Assembly (NCBI RefSeq): GCF_000340215.1
Contig: NW_006921534.1
Location: 4,959,041 to 5,023,040 of the forward strand
DNA: 64,000 bases
Source of the DNA: Pseudocercospora fijiensis CIRAD86
Taxonomy: Eukaryota; Ascomycota; Dothideomycetes; Mycosphaerellales; Mycosphaerellaceae
Direction: 5' to 3'
Shown here in pieces: positions 53,779 through 64,000 of this stretch (position 1 is its first letter; each line of letters begins with the position of its first letter). The position numbers and the translations under genes are program-made. The notes beneath the pieces were generated by a model, which did not search any database, was not told the origin of the DNA, and saw only the letters and a list, made by a program, of their open reading frames with translations.

Positions 53779-54779
53779 GCAGTCCAAAAGCGATTGTCTG
53801 TAAGAGCTGATATTTAGGGTTTAGGGTGGTTTACACCCTAGGCCCCAGGGGACTTGTATGTATCGATTCATACTGTCTTGCGCTTGCGACTCGCAAATTG
53901 ATACTCGGAACTCCTTCGGAAAGTCCACACAACCGTGAGCTGTGCCAGCTGCCATGGGTTGTGAATTACAACCTCCGTCCAAAGGCGTTTACCACGATGA
54001 AGGCACATTTGCGCTGCATACTCTTCCGGGAGGCAGACGCATTTAATATTGGTGGCAGGTAGCGTGGTGAATTGAAGAAATGCACAACAATGCCTGGACG
54101 AGGTCAGCACCCCGATGTCGGTCCGTAAACACTTTCATTCTGACGCTCAACCCCGTCGCGCCACTCGTGCATATCGTAGAGGTCAATTATTTATCAGCAA
54201 TTGGAGGCAGCGTGTGTGGTACAGTACCGTACAGGTATAGGGTTCTACGAAAGAAGAAGGAAAGAAGACCCGCGATTTGGCCCAGCCTCGACCAAGATCC
54301 TTGTCGGCGATCTTCCGCCAATGGAAAGGCCGTCCGAGCTTCGCAGCCCAAACGCTTCTGTCGTCAAACCACAGCGACGAGCCCGACGTCAGGCGTCACG
54401 AGTCCACGGCACTGAACCATCCTCGCACTCCTTTTCTCACACCCGAACACGCATTGAACACCTGCCGTCCTGCTCTGCTCGAAAATATCCACCGCACTTG
54501 CTTATAGCATCACAGCCAGATCGGAACCTTCAACAATCAACGTTCGATTTCGAGATCCATCCGTGTGACGCGTGTCAGAAGATATCGGCTGCCCCGCGGA
54601 GGCCCTTTTGGTCACGACACGGCCACCAGTGCTTTGTCAATAGCAAGCAGTCGTCAAGCGCCCGCCCGCTCGATACAGTCACAGCAAGCCCTCGACAAAC
54701 AAAGAAGCGATTCCTGCAGGCTCAGGAGCCCAGCTTTTCCTTTGCTCCACACAGCGGACCCTGACTACCTCTATTCACC
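53779..54779. other. Intergenic / long leader region upstream of IGO1
   Basis: About 1 kb. A 187-codon ORF (54201-54764) has Ser/Arg/Pro-rich low-complexity composition and stops 15 bp before the IGO1 ATG; it could be an upstream ORF in a long leader, or spurious. Two telomere-like TTTAGGG units occur at 53812-53827. Confidence 0.45.
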
Positions 54780-55310
54780 ATGGCCCTGAACCCACACCAG
54801 AAGAACAAGGTGGACATCAGTTCGCTCACAGAGGAGGAACAAAAGCTGTTCAGATTATATGGCAAGCTTCCTAACAAGAAGGACCTCTTCAGCAAGAAGC
54901 TCCAGGAGCGCAAGTACTTCGACTCTGGCGACTATGCCATGTCCAAGGCAGGAAAGTCCGACAGTGGCTCTTTGGGAGGAGGCTTAGGTCGGGAGCACCC
55001 AACGTGAGTTCTTCGCTTTGCACAAGGTTACACAATTGCTGACAGACCCCGCAGACCCGAAAACATTCCCCATCTTTCGCAAGTACAGTCTGCTGGCACG
55101 CCCACCGGAGAGAATGGCCCCCGAGGCTCGATCTCTGGCGTTCCACCAAGCCTGCATCCAACCCCATCCCAGCAAAGCGGCAGTCCGGTCAAGGAGGGCT
55201 CGATCTTGCAGCGAGGAATGAGTGTGGATGAGCAAGACGGCGAGGAAATTGCACAAGCGGCCACATCTGCTGCGGAGAATGGTAACGGCGCCATTCCAAT
55301 CAGACAATAA
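54780..55310 (+). CDS. IGO1: Endosulfine family mRNA-stability/mitotic regulator
   Basis: Exons 54780-55003 and 55055-55310 (51-nt intron), 159 residues. Igo1/endosulfine is phosphorylated by the Greatwall-type kinase Rim15 and then inhibits PP2A-B55, linking nutrient state to quiescence and mRNA protection. The family core is intact: EEEQKLFRLYGKLPNKKDLF and then ERKYFDSGDYAMSKAG, in which the Ser of FDSGDYAM is the target site. The C-terminal half is disordered and Ser/Pro/Gln-rich (PSQQSGSPVKEGSILQRG). Without the splice the C-terminal half is lost after GREHPT. Confidence 0.95.
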
Positions 55311-56564
55311 ATTTCCATGGCGTTTGAAGGATGCTATGGAAATCGACGACCGGCAGTAGGAAGGTGACAAGAAAGTAGCTTCAGAGACATAGTGAGTTGC
55401 AAAATTTGGAGTGGACGAGGGAAAGCAGGAGTTCTACAATCACGGCCGATACGAAACGAGCATACGGAACTCGTTGGAACGGACCAGGGAAGGCAGCAGC
55501 GATTTGAGGTTCACTAAGGCGTCGGCACGCAGGCGTCCCGGAATGCGCACACTCTTGGTCATCACCACCGCATGAAGAAGTGACCCGATCACGGGACTTC
55601 GTAGAAGACTTGACATGACATGACTTTTTCTTTGAGTTAACACGCATGCATGAATTGACCATATCAAATGCTACTCTGTGGAGAGCAGAAATTAAGCTGT
55701 ACTATGTATTCGAGTATCTATGATTTTAGCGGCACATCACTCTCACTGATGGACTCAAATCGCGCCAATCGATCGCAGAGTGACGCTAATGACAGGAGTC
55801 TTGGCAGACATGTGAAGCGCCAAGACCGACAAATTCATGAGATGTCGCTGCGCTTTTATCGACACGAATGAGGCAGAAGCGGGTGATCAGACCGAAGACA
55901 GGTGTTATAAAATGGCTTTTCTTCATTGAATACTGCGATCTGCCACGAGAAATATGAAGTGGAAAGTGTCTTCGAAGCCCCCCAAAAAATCAAGCCAACA
56001 TCATATCCATGATTTGACGGCGCGCGCAACGAAAGAAAAAAAAAGAAGAGAAAGTCAACTTCTCTTGCCACCACCCGGGCTCGAACCCATAGATCATCAT
56101 CAAAAAAACAGCAAAAAGTTCGGAATTCAAGTACCCCGTTTGAAATGAATTCCTACATCTTTACCTGATAATTTAATCAGGATTTTCAGGGTTTAGACGG
56201 TTTGCCCTTAGCCGTACTCGTCGCCGGAATTGAACTGATTGATGTTGTGATGATTTTCGGTGTCTGATAGTGTTGCGTCGTTACCGTTGAGCTAACCCGG
56301 GTTCGACGGGGCTGGCGACTTGCTCTCGGATTGGAACCCGCGTTCGTCTGGGCTGGCGATGATTGTTGAATGGTTTGAAGTGTTTAAGTAGGTTGGCTTG
56401 GCTTGCTTGGCTTGGTTTGGTGGGGGTGGTGAGGGTTGAGGAGGAAGGTGCGTGAGTGAAGTGAAAGCCGTTGAGATTTGAATCTGAAGCTGCACTCTGC
56501 ACTCTTCGACACACCACCTTGGCAGGACTCCTGCACAGCACACACCACACAGCACATCGACGAC
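55311..56564. other. Intergenic with tRNA-like but unconvincing motifs
   Basis: About 1.25 kb. Several short ORFs are fortuitous. Sequences resembling tRNA B-box (GGTTCGAGCCC on the minus strand near 56080) and A-box (TTAGCTCAACGGTA on the minus strand near 56290) are present, but the stems do not pair into a tRNA. Confidence 0.5.
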
Positions 56565-57952
56565 ATGAGGCGACTGCTGAGTCTGATACTTGGTAAGCTG
56601 CCGTCGGCATCATTTGGCTGGCACTGGCACTTCGGTGGTGACCGTGGCCAGCAGCACGGCGATGCAGATCTGGTATTCGGTGTGGAGCTCACACTCACTG
56701 GCGCTCATTGCGCAGTCGCGTTCCCCAACGGCACCACCACGGGTCTCGCTTCGATTGAAGGAGATGCTGCATATATCGAACTGATGCATGAGTGGGCGAA
56801 AATCGCGGCGGCAAACGACGGGCATCTTCGTTCCAAGGAATCTTATCCATTGCCATCACACTTCGTCGGCCAGTCGGAGTATGTCAATCCGGTCATGCAA
56901 TTCAGCAACCCATGGTGGATCGATCGCATGTGGCGGAAGATGTACAACTCAGTCGATTGGGTGCCGCCGAACCTGGCTCTCGAGGATTTCCACTTTGACA
57001 ACGCCACCACCATACTTGAGGATAATCTCCGCACACTACGCGAAAAGTGTTTCGGGGCACTCGGTGAAGATCGGGAACTCGTCGAGCCATATACGGAGGT
57101 AGTACTGCCAATCTGGCTATACAGAGATGTCCCTCTGTACGACCAAGACATCCTCAGGGAGTACTGGGACCTTCGAGATGACCGTCAAACCACATCCACA
57201 CCCTTCTGTTCCCTGACCAGCCGCATTTCAACTGCGATCCAGCACATCGGGTTCAGCAGATCCACCTTCCGTACCGCAAGTGACGTGAAGTTTGCTCGAG
57301 AATATGGCGGCGCGTGGCTGATGGGTCCACCAAGTTCGCCTGACATGCAGACCACAATGGCCTTGAAGATGCTTGGCCATGGTGGCTCGAGTGGAAGTGC
57401 CGTGGTCATAGTCGATACGCAGTCCACGGAGAGTCTGAACGTCACAAACGCTTGGGTGACTACCACGTCAAACACGCAGGGAAGGCCACATCAGAGCGTA
57501 GCAGGTGCTGCGATGCGCGGATTGTGGGTCAGGGATACCCATCAGGATTTGCCGGTCGATGCTTCCGATGCCAACGATCGCGAAACTTTGGTGAACGTTG
57601 TGGAATCCTTGTTCTCAAGAATGCGCGAGAAAGGCTCATGCCGGTCAACCTTGGTAGGTCCGCAGGAACGACTAGTTGAATTTGTGCTGACGCTTCCGAC
57701 GCTCCATTGCAGATGCTGCTCATCGGCGACGGCACCCCACGAGAGTTTGACCACGCCATTCGAAAGCGTCTCTCGACTCAATGCCCATCAGCATCAATGG
57801 TGAGTCCTCCTTCTAATCCGCTTCTCGCAGCTGTCGGAGCGGCCGAATTGGCTCGAGAGGAATGGCACATCAGTCGGCATTGGCAAGCGAAGAAGAAGCA
57901 GTACGCCAATGGTTGTGGCTGCAGATGTCGCTATTACTATGAGGAGCTTTAG
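56565..57952 (+). CDS. Hypothetical protein, possible actin/Hsp70-like (ASKHA) fold
   Basis: Exons 56565-57653 and 57713-57952 (59-nt intron, TGCTGACGC branch), 442 residues from the ATG of MRRLLSLILGKLPSASFGWH; the frame is open 29 codons further upstream. An early block (DLVFGVELTLTGAHCAVAFP) could be a phosphate-binding strand-turn-strand. Late blocks (MLLIGDGTPREFDHAIRKRL, then NPLLAAVGAAELARE) resemble the adenosine-binding end of divergent fungal Hsp70-like proteins. The middle has Trp-rich segments (NPWWIDRMWRKMYNSVDWVP). No substrate-binding domain is present. The N-terminus is mildly hydrophobic and might be a signal anchor. The fold suggestion is tentative and no function is claimed. 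Confidence 0.65.
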
Positions 57953-59418
57953 GTAAGGACTTGCTTCTTTGCAGATGCAAGCAGGCCGGATCTGTGGAAG
58001 CAGTGCTTTCGCCTTGGCCATGAGAAACTCTTCAACCTATTCACTGAAAGATCTTGCGATTTCCAATGGACGGTGCGGTCTGAATGGAGTAGCTGCCTCG
58101 CGTCTCGTTCATGGTCACCAGTTTCCAGGCAAGGTTTGTTGCTGCGTGGAAGAGACACAATTCCAGAAGCAGAGAAGTGGCAGCAGTGAGTGGGTAGCCC
58201 AGCGATTTCAATTGATCCTCTATCATCTAGTTTGTTCAGGGCTTCTGTCCCATCGTACAACGTCTCGTGGAGGAATGGCCCCATATCCACAGTCTTCCTT
58301 GATACTGCCGCGGGATCTTGTGGCTCTGGGTCCATGATTGCACCGAGCAAGAGGCCCTCTGTTGGGGCAATAATCAACCAGATCACAGCACCGGCAAATG
58401 CACACTCAGCTTCGTGTTTTGGTGTCTGTTACGTGCTCAATGGCTTCGGCACATGTTGTACGAGAACCAGCTGTCCGAGGAGCAAAAGCGAAGAATCGCC
58501 CCTCGCCCTGGGAGCAGCAGTTTCTCGTCTTGTACATGCTGCTGCCACGCGTAGTGTGTCTCACACGCGTCCATCACACAAATGTGATATGAAGTCATAC
58601 GCAAGCAGTCCACACGGCTCCTGCCGCTGGAGCCAGCCAAGAATGCGGGGAAACCCTGTGTCTGGATGCAAGTGCTGCAGGTACCAATGTCTCCGTGCTT
58701 TCTCAGCGATGGGCAGGGCATTGAGCTTACAAAAAAGTCGCTATTCTAGTCATGGAGTAGACAGAACATGACGAGGACACTTGTTCGAATGCGAGAGAAG
58801 TTGGAGATCACGGGCTCGGGCTCGGGCTCGGGATCCGCGAGGCTTGGCCTGACGTCAGAAGGCTAGAGCTGGGTAACAACAAAGGTCGCGTAGAAAAGTT
58901 GGCTTTTATCAAATGGTATAGACCGGCAACCGGAACGGGCGCGGAAAGCAAATCTGGCGTCGCCGAAAATCAACCAGAGTCAGGTGGTTCTGCACGAGGC
59001 CTGTTCAAGTTGTCTGACGGCGGCAGAGCTCAGCCCCCCGCAAGCTGTCGTGTGCTTCGATTGCACGATACCTCGCCAGACCACACAATTCTACTCATAA
59101 ATCACTTCATTTGGTGGCCAACTTGCGCAATTGCAGAAAACCGGCCATTCCCATAAATAGTCGCTCGATTTGATTGACGCTGCAAGGTACATCGATCAAC
59201 CGGCATCGGACTTGCCTGCTTCAAAGGTCACGCGACTGCCCTGTGATCATAGCTTTCCAGGAGAGCTCACCACTTCATAACCTTTCGTGACTTCACTTGC
59301 TTCTTCTTTGTCCACAACACAACAGCTTGCAACATCCAATCGACGGCACTCAACACGCGTACAAGCTAACCGCACTCCATCTCCATCAACACTTTCAAGC
59401 ACAACTGAACCATTCAAC
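57953..59418. other. Long intergenic region
   Basis: About 1.45 kb with competing short ORFs on both strands (up to 193 codons, 58190-58771 +). A hydrophobic minus-strand frame at 58041-58226 and an overlapping minus frame at 57949-58386 could belong to an unrecognised gene, but I could not build a consistent model. Near 58812-58832 there is a GGGCTC tandem. The right end includes the 5' leader of the STF2-like gene. Confidence 0.4.
58812..58832. repeat. GGGCTC tandem, 3.5 units
   Basis: Three exact GGGCTC hexamers plus a half unit in non-coding sequence. Confidence 0.9.
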
Positions 59419-60194
59419 AGTGAGTCCACTACCCTCAGCCTCATCGTGTTTCACATCGCGTGAAGCTGTATGGAGTCATCCAAAGCCTCAATCGATGCTG
59501 CAAAGCTCGACCTAGCTTCAACAGTCTGCTGAAACTGCTCTATAGTGACCCGCACCCACAAGGCTACCGACCGTGACCACGCTGGCCTTGCCAATGGCAC
59601 TGCTGCCCCAGAGGAGCATCTCCCACGCTACTTTGGCAAGGAGGGCTTCTCCGGCAACAACCCACAGAGCGTGAAGAAGCAAGGTGGCGGCAAAGGCAAT
59701 TGGTGAGTGTGCTTCTTCACCCAACAGCTATCCGATTCCTTCCTGTCAACACTCCACCTCTCTGCCCTGACATCACTCTACGTCACCTGGAATGGAGCTC
59801 CTTTACAACAAATGAGGAGTATCAACTACTCTTACAATCGTCAAAGCAATGCTACACAAATCCTGCTGAGCACATTCTGCTCCAACGCCATGCTCATGCA
59901 CCCCGTCACACTCATACTAACATGATTCGATATAGGGGTCAAGCAGGCACCTCTGAGCTCGAAGATTACAACTACAACATGGCCAAGCCCAAGCGCCGCA
60001 GCAACTCGAGCTCCATGGCCGCCGGTCACAACATGTTCAAGACCAAATTTGAAGACACCGATCCAGAGGCTTTGGTCGAATACGACGAGGATATCCACGG
60101 CCCAGACCAGCACGAGCTGGAGAAGATGTCCACTTCCAGCTCGGCCGACACTATGGCCAGCGTTGAAGAGGAGGACTTGAAGGACACCAAGTAA
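59419..60194 (+). CDS. STF2/TMA10-like small protein; start codon split by an intron
   Basis: Exon 1 contributes only the A of ATG at 59419; a 126-nt intron (59420-59545, GTGAGT donor, GCTGAAAC branch) brings it next to TG at 59546. Exon 2 ends at 59702, a 233-nt intron follows (ACTAAC branch), and exon 3 is 59936-60194, giving 138 residues. The N-terminus becomes MTRTHKATDRDHAGLANGT, comparable to the MTRT start of the yeast proteins. PRYFGKEGFSGNNPQSVKKQ followed by GGGKGNWGQ is the family core. In yeast Stf2 and Tma10 are small hydrophilic proteins linked to ATP-synthase stabilisation, ribosome association and desiccation tolerance. The C-terminal third is acidic (EDTDPEALVEYDEDIHGPDQ). 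No ATG in the same frame exists in exon 2 before the core. Confidence 0.85.
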
Positions 60195-60538
60195 GATGCT
60201 GGCTCTGTAAAGCTCAACCAGCCATGCCAACACCCAGAGAGGTGAGATGACGAAACAACTGTTACAACCACAAGATCACGAATGGCGTTTAACTATGGCG
60301 AGAGCCTCTTAGAGTGCTCTTTCGCTGGCGAGGAGTTGAGGAGGATATGAGAAATGAAATGAAACCAATACTCTGAAGTGTACTGTTACCAACATAGCAA
60401 GCGTGATCGAGACTGAATGATCATTGCTTGATGCATTTGACGAAGACGATCATCATTGTGCCTGCCGTTTCATTTTGGTATCTGTGTTTTTCATGGTAGG
60501 CCAGGCACCTCATTCACATCATGCCGCCCATTCACCTC
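60195..60538. other. Intergenic, convergent 3' regions
   Basis: About 340 bp between the STF2-like gene and the SDR gene; nothing recognised. Confidence 0.55.
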
Positions 60539-61550
60539 CTAACCGTTCACAATAGCACCACCATTGGCATGTATAGTCTGACCACTCAGCTGCGAGCTGT
60601 CCGTGGAAGCAAGGAAGACCAAGCAGGTGGCAATCTCAGATGGCTGAGCAGGTCGTCCCATGGGACTGGTGAATTGCTTCTGCTGCTCTTCTCCCATCGT
60701 CGCCGGGATCAATGGCGTCCAGACTGGACCTGGAGCGACGGCATTGACACGAATACCTTTCGAGACGAACTGGTTGCTCAGAGCGCGGGTGAAGGATACG
60801 ATTGCGCCTTTCGTTGAAGTGTAGTCGAGGAGATCTGGTCGGCCGATGTAGGCGTTGATCGAGGCGTTGTTGATGATGGTGTCGCCGCGCTTCATGTGTG
60901 GGAGCAGGTATTTGGAGAGGAAGAAGAATGCTGTTGATGGTAGTATGAAAGTTAGTCGGGATGCGTGTGTGTATGTGGCTTTGGTTGTGCTTACGATGAA
61001 TGTTGGTGTCGAAGGTCTCTAGCCACTGCTCTTCCGATAGCTCGGTGATGTCGTTCTTGACCATTTGATAGGCGTGGTTGTTGAAGAGGATGTTGACGTG
61101 TCCCAGCTGCTTCAATGCTTCGTGTGCGACCTTCTTGCAGGCGTCTTTGCCTTTGAGATTGACTTCGTATGTGAAGCATTTTCGACCGTGTTTCTCCACG
61201 AGCTTCTTCGTCTCCTCTGCGTCCTCTTTCTCTTCTGGCAGGTAGGTGATGAAGCTGTCTGCACCTTCCATGGCGAAGAGGACTGCTGTTGCTCGTCCGA
61301 TCCCTGAGTCTCCGCCGGTGATCAGGGCTTTTCTGTCTTTGAGCTTGCCGGCTGCTTGGTAGAGCTTGTAGCCGCCTTCGGGCGTGGGTACGTATTCGGT
61401 CGACGGCGATGGGTCCATGTTGGCCTGCTTTCCTGGGACATTCTGATGTTGGATTTCCGGCTGGAAGCCTTTTGCTTGTCAGTGAGACGTGCAGGTAGAC
61501 TGCGATGGGGTATACTGACCACTCTCGAACTGCTTCTTGTCTGATGACAT
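60539..61550 (-). CDS. Short-chain dehydrogenase/reductase (NAD(P)-dependent, glucose/ribitol dehydrogenase-like)
   Basis: Exons 61550-61520, 61468-60995 and 60930-60539 (introns of 51 and 64 nt), 298 residues. The extended N-terminus (FQPEIQHQNVPGKQANMDPS) before the fold is typical of the bacterial/fungal general-stress SDR group. The cofactor motif is ALITGGDSGIGRATAVLF; the NNHA segment (VNILFNNHAYQMV), the catalytic Ser block (TIINNASINAYIGRPDLLDY) and Tyr-Lys in YTSTKGAIVSFTRAL follow. The end (GPVWTPLIPATMG, then SGQTIHANGGAIVNG) is standard for classical SDRs. The substrate is unknown; a carbohydrate or aldehyde is likely. Divergent from FMT1, with 488 bp between ATGs. Confidence 0.92.
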
Positions 61551-61835
61551 TTTGGAGTCACTGTTGTCAGTCGAAGAGGATTCCAAAGACGGGAAGTCAA
61601 TCGACTAGAACGCAAGAGGTCGCAGCAGGACTCAAAGACTTTGTGTGGTTTTTACTCGCCTTCACGATGCACTGCATGATGAGCTCGTTACGTCACAATG
61701 TGTGCGATGGAGAAGGCTCTCGACAGTCTGCATCTCGCCGATGTCTCTGTCACAGTGCCTTGGCATATTCTCCGTGCTATCAGTGTGGCCCGTCGTAGCG
61801 AGACGACGTATCTGAGCGTAGTACATGAAAGGAAG

Positions 61836-61865
61836 GGAATTGGAATTGGAATTGGAATTGGAATT
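61836..61865. repeat. GGAATT hexanucleotide microsatellite, five units
   Basis: Five exact GGAATT units in the divergent promoter region between the SDR and FMT1 genes. Confidence 0.92.
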
Positions 61866-62038
61866 GGAAGTGCAGTCTTGGCGTCGAGACGGAGACGCGA
61901 AACTGACGCGCATCAGATTCTGATCCCTGCTCGAGGCTTCGCTGACCAACTTCGCTACAGTACAAACAACTGCTTGTTGTTGTTTCGATGGATTGGCGAT
62001 GGTAATCATGTCAATTTCGAGACGTCCTCGGCATCACC

Positions 62039-63230
62039 ATGTTGCTTCCCTTTCGCGCTCGGAGACTGGACTTGCGGTCATGCAGAGCATTGCACTCCCC
62101 AGGCCAGATACCTTCTCTCAGCGCAGCCAGGAAAGCACATGATCCGCTTCGCATTCTTTTCTGTGGCGCCGACGACTTCAGTAGCCATTCACTTCGAGCT
62201 TTGCACGAGCTCACGGAGAAGCACCCAGAGACGGTGGCGTCAATCGACGTTGTCTGCAGACCGGACAAGCGAACAGGCAGGGGTCTCAAGCATACTCGAC
62301 AAGGTCTTGATATCGCGTTTGCTAGATAGAACAAAAGCTGAGAGATTTATAGTACCAATCAAGGCCACTGCACAGTCTTTCAACTTACCTATCCATCACC
62401 TTGACACCTTCACCGGCTGGAGCCCCCCTTCTCCCATTGACCTGATTGTTGCTGTCTCGTTTGGCCTGCTGGTTCCAGGTCGGCTCTTGAGGAACGCCAG
62501 GTATGGCGGTCTCAATGTACATCCTTCGCTGCTTCCGGACTTGCGTGGACCATCTCCATTGCAGTACGCACTCATGCTGAGAAGGAACAAGACTGGCGTG
62601 TCGCTGCAGACTATGCATCCTACCAAATTTGACCATGGTATAATTCTGGCGCAAGATGAATACCATATACCAGCAGACTGCACGCTCGAACACCTTGCTT
62701 CCACCCTGGGCCAAAAAGGCGCTGTCCTTCTTCGCTCAGCAATCGAGACTGCTGCGTTTGTGGATACAGAACCGGCTGGAATCATCAATGCTGCAGGCTC
62801 TGAGCAGATTGACCACGCCCCCAAGATTACCAAGGAAGATTCTCACATTGATTGGGGGACCTGGGCTGCTGACAAAGTAATTCGGTACGGTCGAGTTTTC
62901 GATCTCTGGGATGAGACGCTCCATCAGGCTTGCTTCGCTGGTAAATCTGCTCGGGTCAAATATCATGGTCCTTGGAGAGTCATTGAAGATTCTGCATCGG
63001 TCTCGCTAATTCACGCAGGCTCTGCGTCTGGGCCTGGCCAGCCCATCGCATTCCGTCAACATGGACGGAAGGAGACAAATCTGGCAATATTGACTGCTGA
63101 TGGCAAGCTAGTTGTTCCGTCATCAGCTTCGATCGAGGGAAGGAAGGAGGGTGGAGGCATCCAGGCGCTGACACAGGCGCTGAGTCGATCAGAGCGTGTC
63201 CACACCTCTGGCGAAGCTGAGACAACATGA
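62039..63230 (+). CDS. FMT1: Mitochondrial methionyl-tRNA formyltransferase
   Basis: Exons 62039-62303 and 62353-63230 (49-nt intron with GCTGAG branch and TTATAG acceptor), 380 residues. It formylates initiator Met-tRNA for mitochondrial translation. An Arg-rich presequence-like start (MLLPFRARRLDLRSCRALHS) precedes the formyltransferase fold: LRILFCGADDFSSHSLRALH, VCRPDKRTGRGLKH, then after the splice VPIKATAQSFNLPIHH. The catalytic block GGLNVHPSLLPDLRGPSPLQ with Asn/His, TGVSLQTMHPTKFDHGIILA with its Asp, and a C-terminal tRNA-binding-type domain are all present. A longer unspliced frame beginning at 61698 is an artefact of the promoter region. Confidence 0.94.
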
Positions 63231-63587
63231 ACGTTGATTACGAGCCTTTCTCTAACCGCAAGACGATATGTGGAGAGTCGCTGGCTTTCAAATGACCCGG
63301 TCTGCTTCACTCGCTCGAGTATGTCGACTCTGCATCGCGGCTCCGTTACTAGTAGAGCTTACTTGGAGCCGAAGCTCAGATTACATCGCATGCTCAAGGG
63401 TCTAAAACGAGGACACATGAAAGTGAGGGCTTCGCGTCTGTAGGACCCTACTGTACAGACCATCACGATGCGTACAAAAAGAATCTTCAAAATCGACTTG
63501 CATCATTACACTTACACCAACATCATCCACCAGCAACAGCTTTCGGCATCCAACCTATGATACTCGAAGCGAAGCGATACCGAAGCC
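63231..63587. other. Intergenic
   Basis: About 360 bp between FMT1 and the last, partial gene. Nothing recognised. Confidence 0.5.
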
Positions 63588-64000
63588 ATGACGACCAAAT
63601 TTGAGCTTAGCGGCCCAAGTGCTCCCGCTGTTACACCGGCATATCAGAAGTTGCTCGACGACATCGAGTCCTTCCTTAGTCCCTATCGCCATACACTCTC
63701 GAAGCCAGACCTTCCTCTTGAGCAGCTTGTCGTGGTCGCTGTTTGCTTCAATCCCGATCGCGCCGGCACTTGTGCGCTCAAGTGGCTCGTTTCTAACTTC
63801 AGATACTTTCAGGACCTTGTCAATTCCGACTTCTGCGGAGTCACTCTGCCGAGCAGCAGCCAAAATTTCCGCAAGGAGTTCTTCAATGCTATATACAAGC
63901 TGGACGTGCCAATCACAGTCAGTGAATTCAAGCAAGGACATGCTAGAGAGAAGCTGAAACTCGTGGTCGACGCTGATGAGGCACGTCTGTTTCTTGGGCT
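63588..64000 (+). CDS. 5' part of an unrecognised gene, truncated by the window end
   Basis: ATG at 63588 opens a frame that remains open to the last base (137 codons). The protein starts MTTKFELSGPSAPAVTPAYQ and contains LLDDIESFLSPYRHTL, LEQLVVVAVCFNPDRAGTCA, then LKWLVSNFRYFQDLVNSDFC and ITVSEFKQGHAREKLKLVVD. The mix of amphipathic helices and strands looks like a soluble alpha/beta protein. I do not recognise the family, and the 3' end and any introns lie outside the window. Confidence 0.6.
   Translation, partial: MTTKFELSGPSAPAVTPAYQKLLDDIESFLSPYRHTLSKPDLPLEQLVVVAVCFNPDRAGTCALKWLVSNFRYFQDLVNSDFCGVTLPSSSQNFRKEFFNAIYKLDVPITVSEFKQGHAREKLKLVVDADEARLFLG

Noticed and set aside
56060..56320. 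tRNA-like A-box and B-box motifs on the minus strand, with ACCCGGG/CCCGGGT complementarity
   Set aside because: The boxes are about 200 bp apart, the D-arm and T-arm stems do not pair, and no anticodon stem can be drawn, so this is not a tRNA gene.
58190..58771. 193-codon plus-strand ORF
   Set aside because: Ser/Cys/Arg-rich without conserved features and overlapped by minus-strand frames of equal quality; no consistent gene model could be made.
61698..62352. Long N-terminal extension of the FMT1 frame
   Set aside because: It runs through a GGAATT microsatellite and the divergent promoter; the two-exon model with a presequence and the LRILFCGADDF block is far better supported.

Overview
The window looks like nuclear DNA of a filamentous ascomycete (Pezizomycotina; a Dothideomycete is plausible but not proven). 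Genes are compact, on both strands, and carry short introns (about 45-130 nt, one of 233 nt) with GT...AG ends and CTAAC/CTGAC-type branch sites. The protein set is fungal, and one island carries C-to-T / G-to-A damage of the kind left by repeat-induced point mutation (RIP).

Layout. 1-2.4 kb: the 3' end of a proline-rich gene, then TFIIE-alpha (-). 2.7-4.7 kb: tRNA pseudouridine synthase PUS1 (+). 5.7-7.1 kb: a secreted heme-thiolate peroxidase/peroxygenase in four exons. 7.3-15.8 kb: FAD amino-acid-oxidase-like enzyme (-), CCDC47 homologue (+), peroxisomal multifunctional beta-oxidation enzyme with a C-terminal AKL (+), and an SQT1/AAMP-like WD40 protein (-). 16.8-18.3 kb: a GH43-like glycosidase. 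19.1-21.3 kb: a multi-exon F-box-like gene of unknown role (-). 21.8-23.8 kb: complex I 9.5 kDa subunit (-) divergent from the oligosaccharyltransferase subunit WBP1 (+). 24.4-30.0 kb: a pepsin-type aspartic protease and two MFS transporters. 30.2-33.2 kb: three consecutive (-) genes for unrecognised proteins with one predicted membrane segment each.

33.7-37.4 kb is the mobile-element island. A 3.3-kb element with 31-bp terminal inverted repeats and a 9-bp target duplication (Mutator-like pattern) lies 10 bp from a 329-bp MITE-like element flanked by TA. The larger element has no intact ORF and looks RIP-damaged. The damage appears to reach only the near arm of the small element.

37.6-50.4 kb: an INO80F-domain-like protein, a 2,079-residue coiled-coil protein, a RidA/Mmf1 protein with a trinucleotide repeat in an intron, a hypothetical protein, and mitochondrial nuclease NUC1. 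50.7-51.0 kb: TIM13 (-). 51.4-53.8 kb is a second decayed pocket: a retroelement-like fragment, then a secreted EGF-glycosidase pseudogene with three TAG codons, each explainable by a RIP-type transition. 54.8-64.0 kb: IGO1/endosulfine, an unrecognised possible ASKHA-fold protein, an STF2/TMA10-like protein whose ATG is split by an intron, an SDR dehydrogenase, mitochondrial methionyl-tRNA formyltransferase, and the 5' part of an unrecognised gene running off the end.

Most genes are ordinary housekeeping or secreted-enzyme genes and do not form an obvious cluster or pathway. The unusual content is the transposon island, the RIP-type pseudogene, and several gene structures (split start codon, in-frame stop between exons, phase-neutral intron) that plain ORF finding would miss. 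Exon limits were derived by hand from splice-site and reading-frame consistency, not from transcripts.
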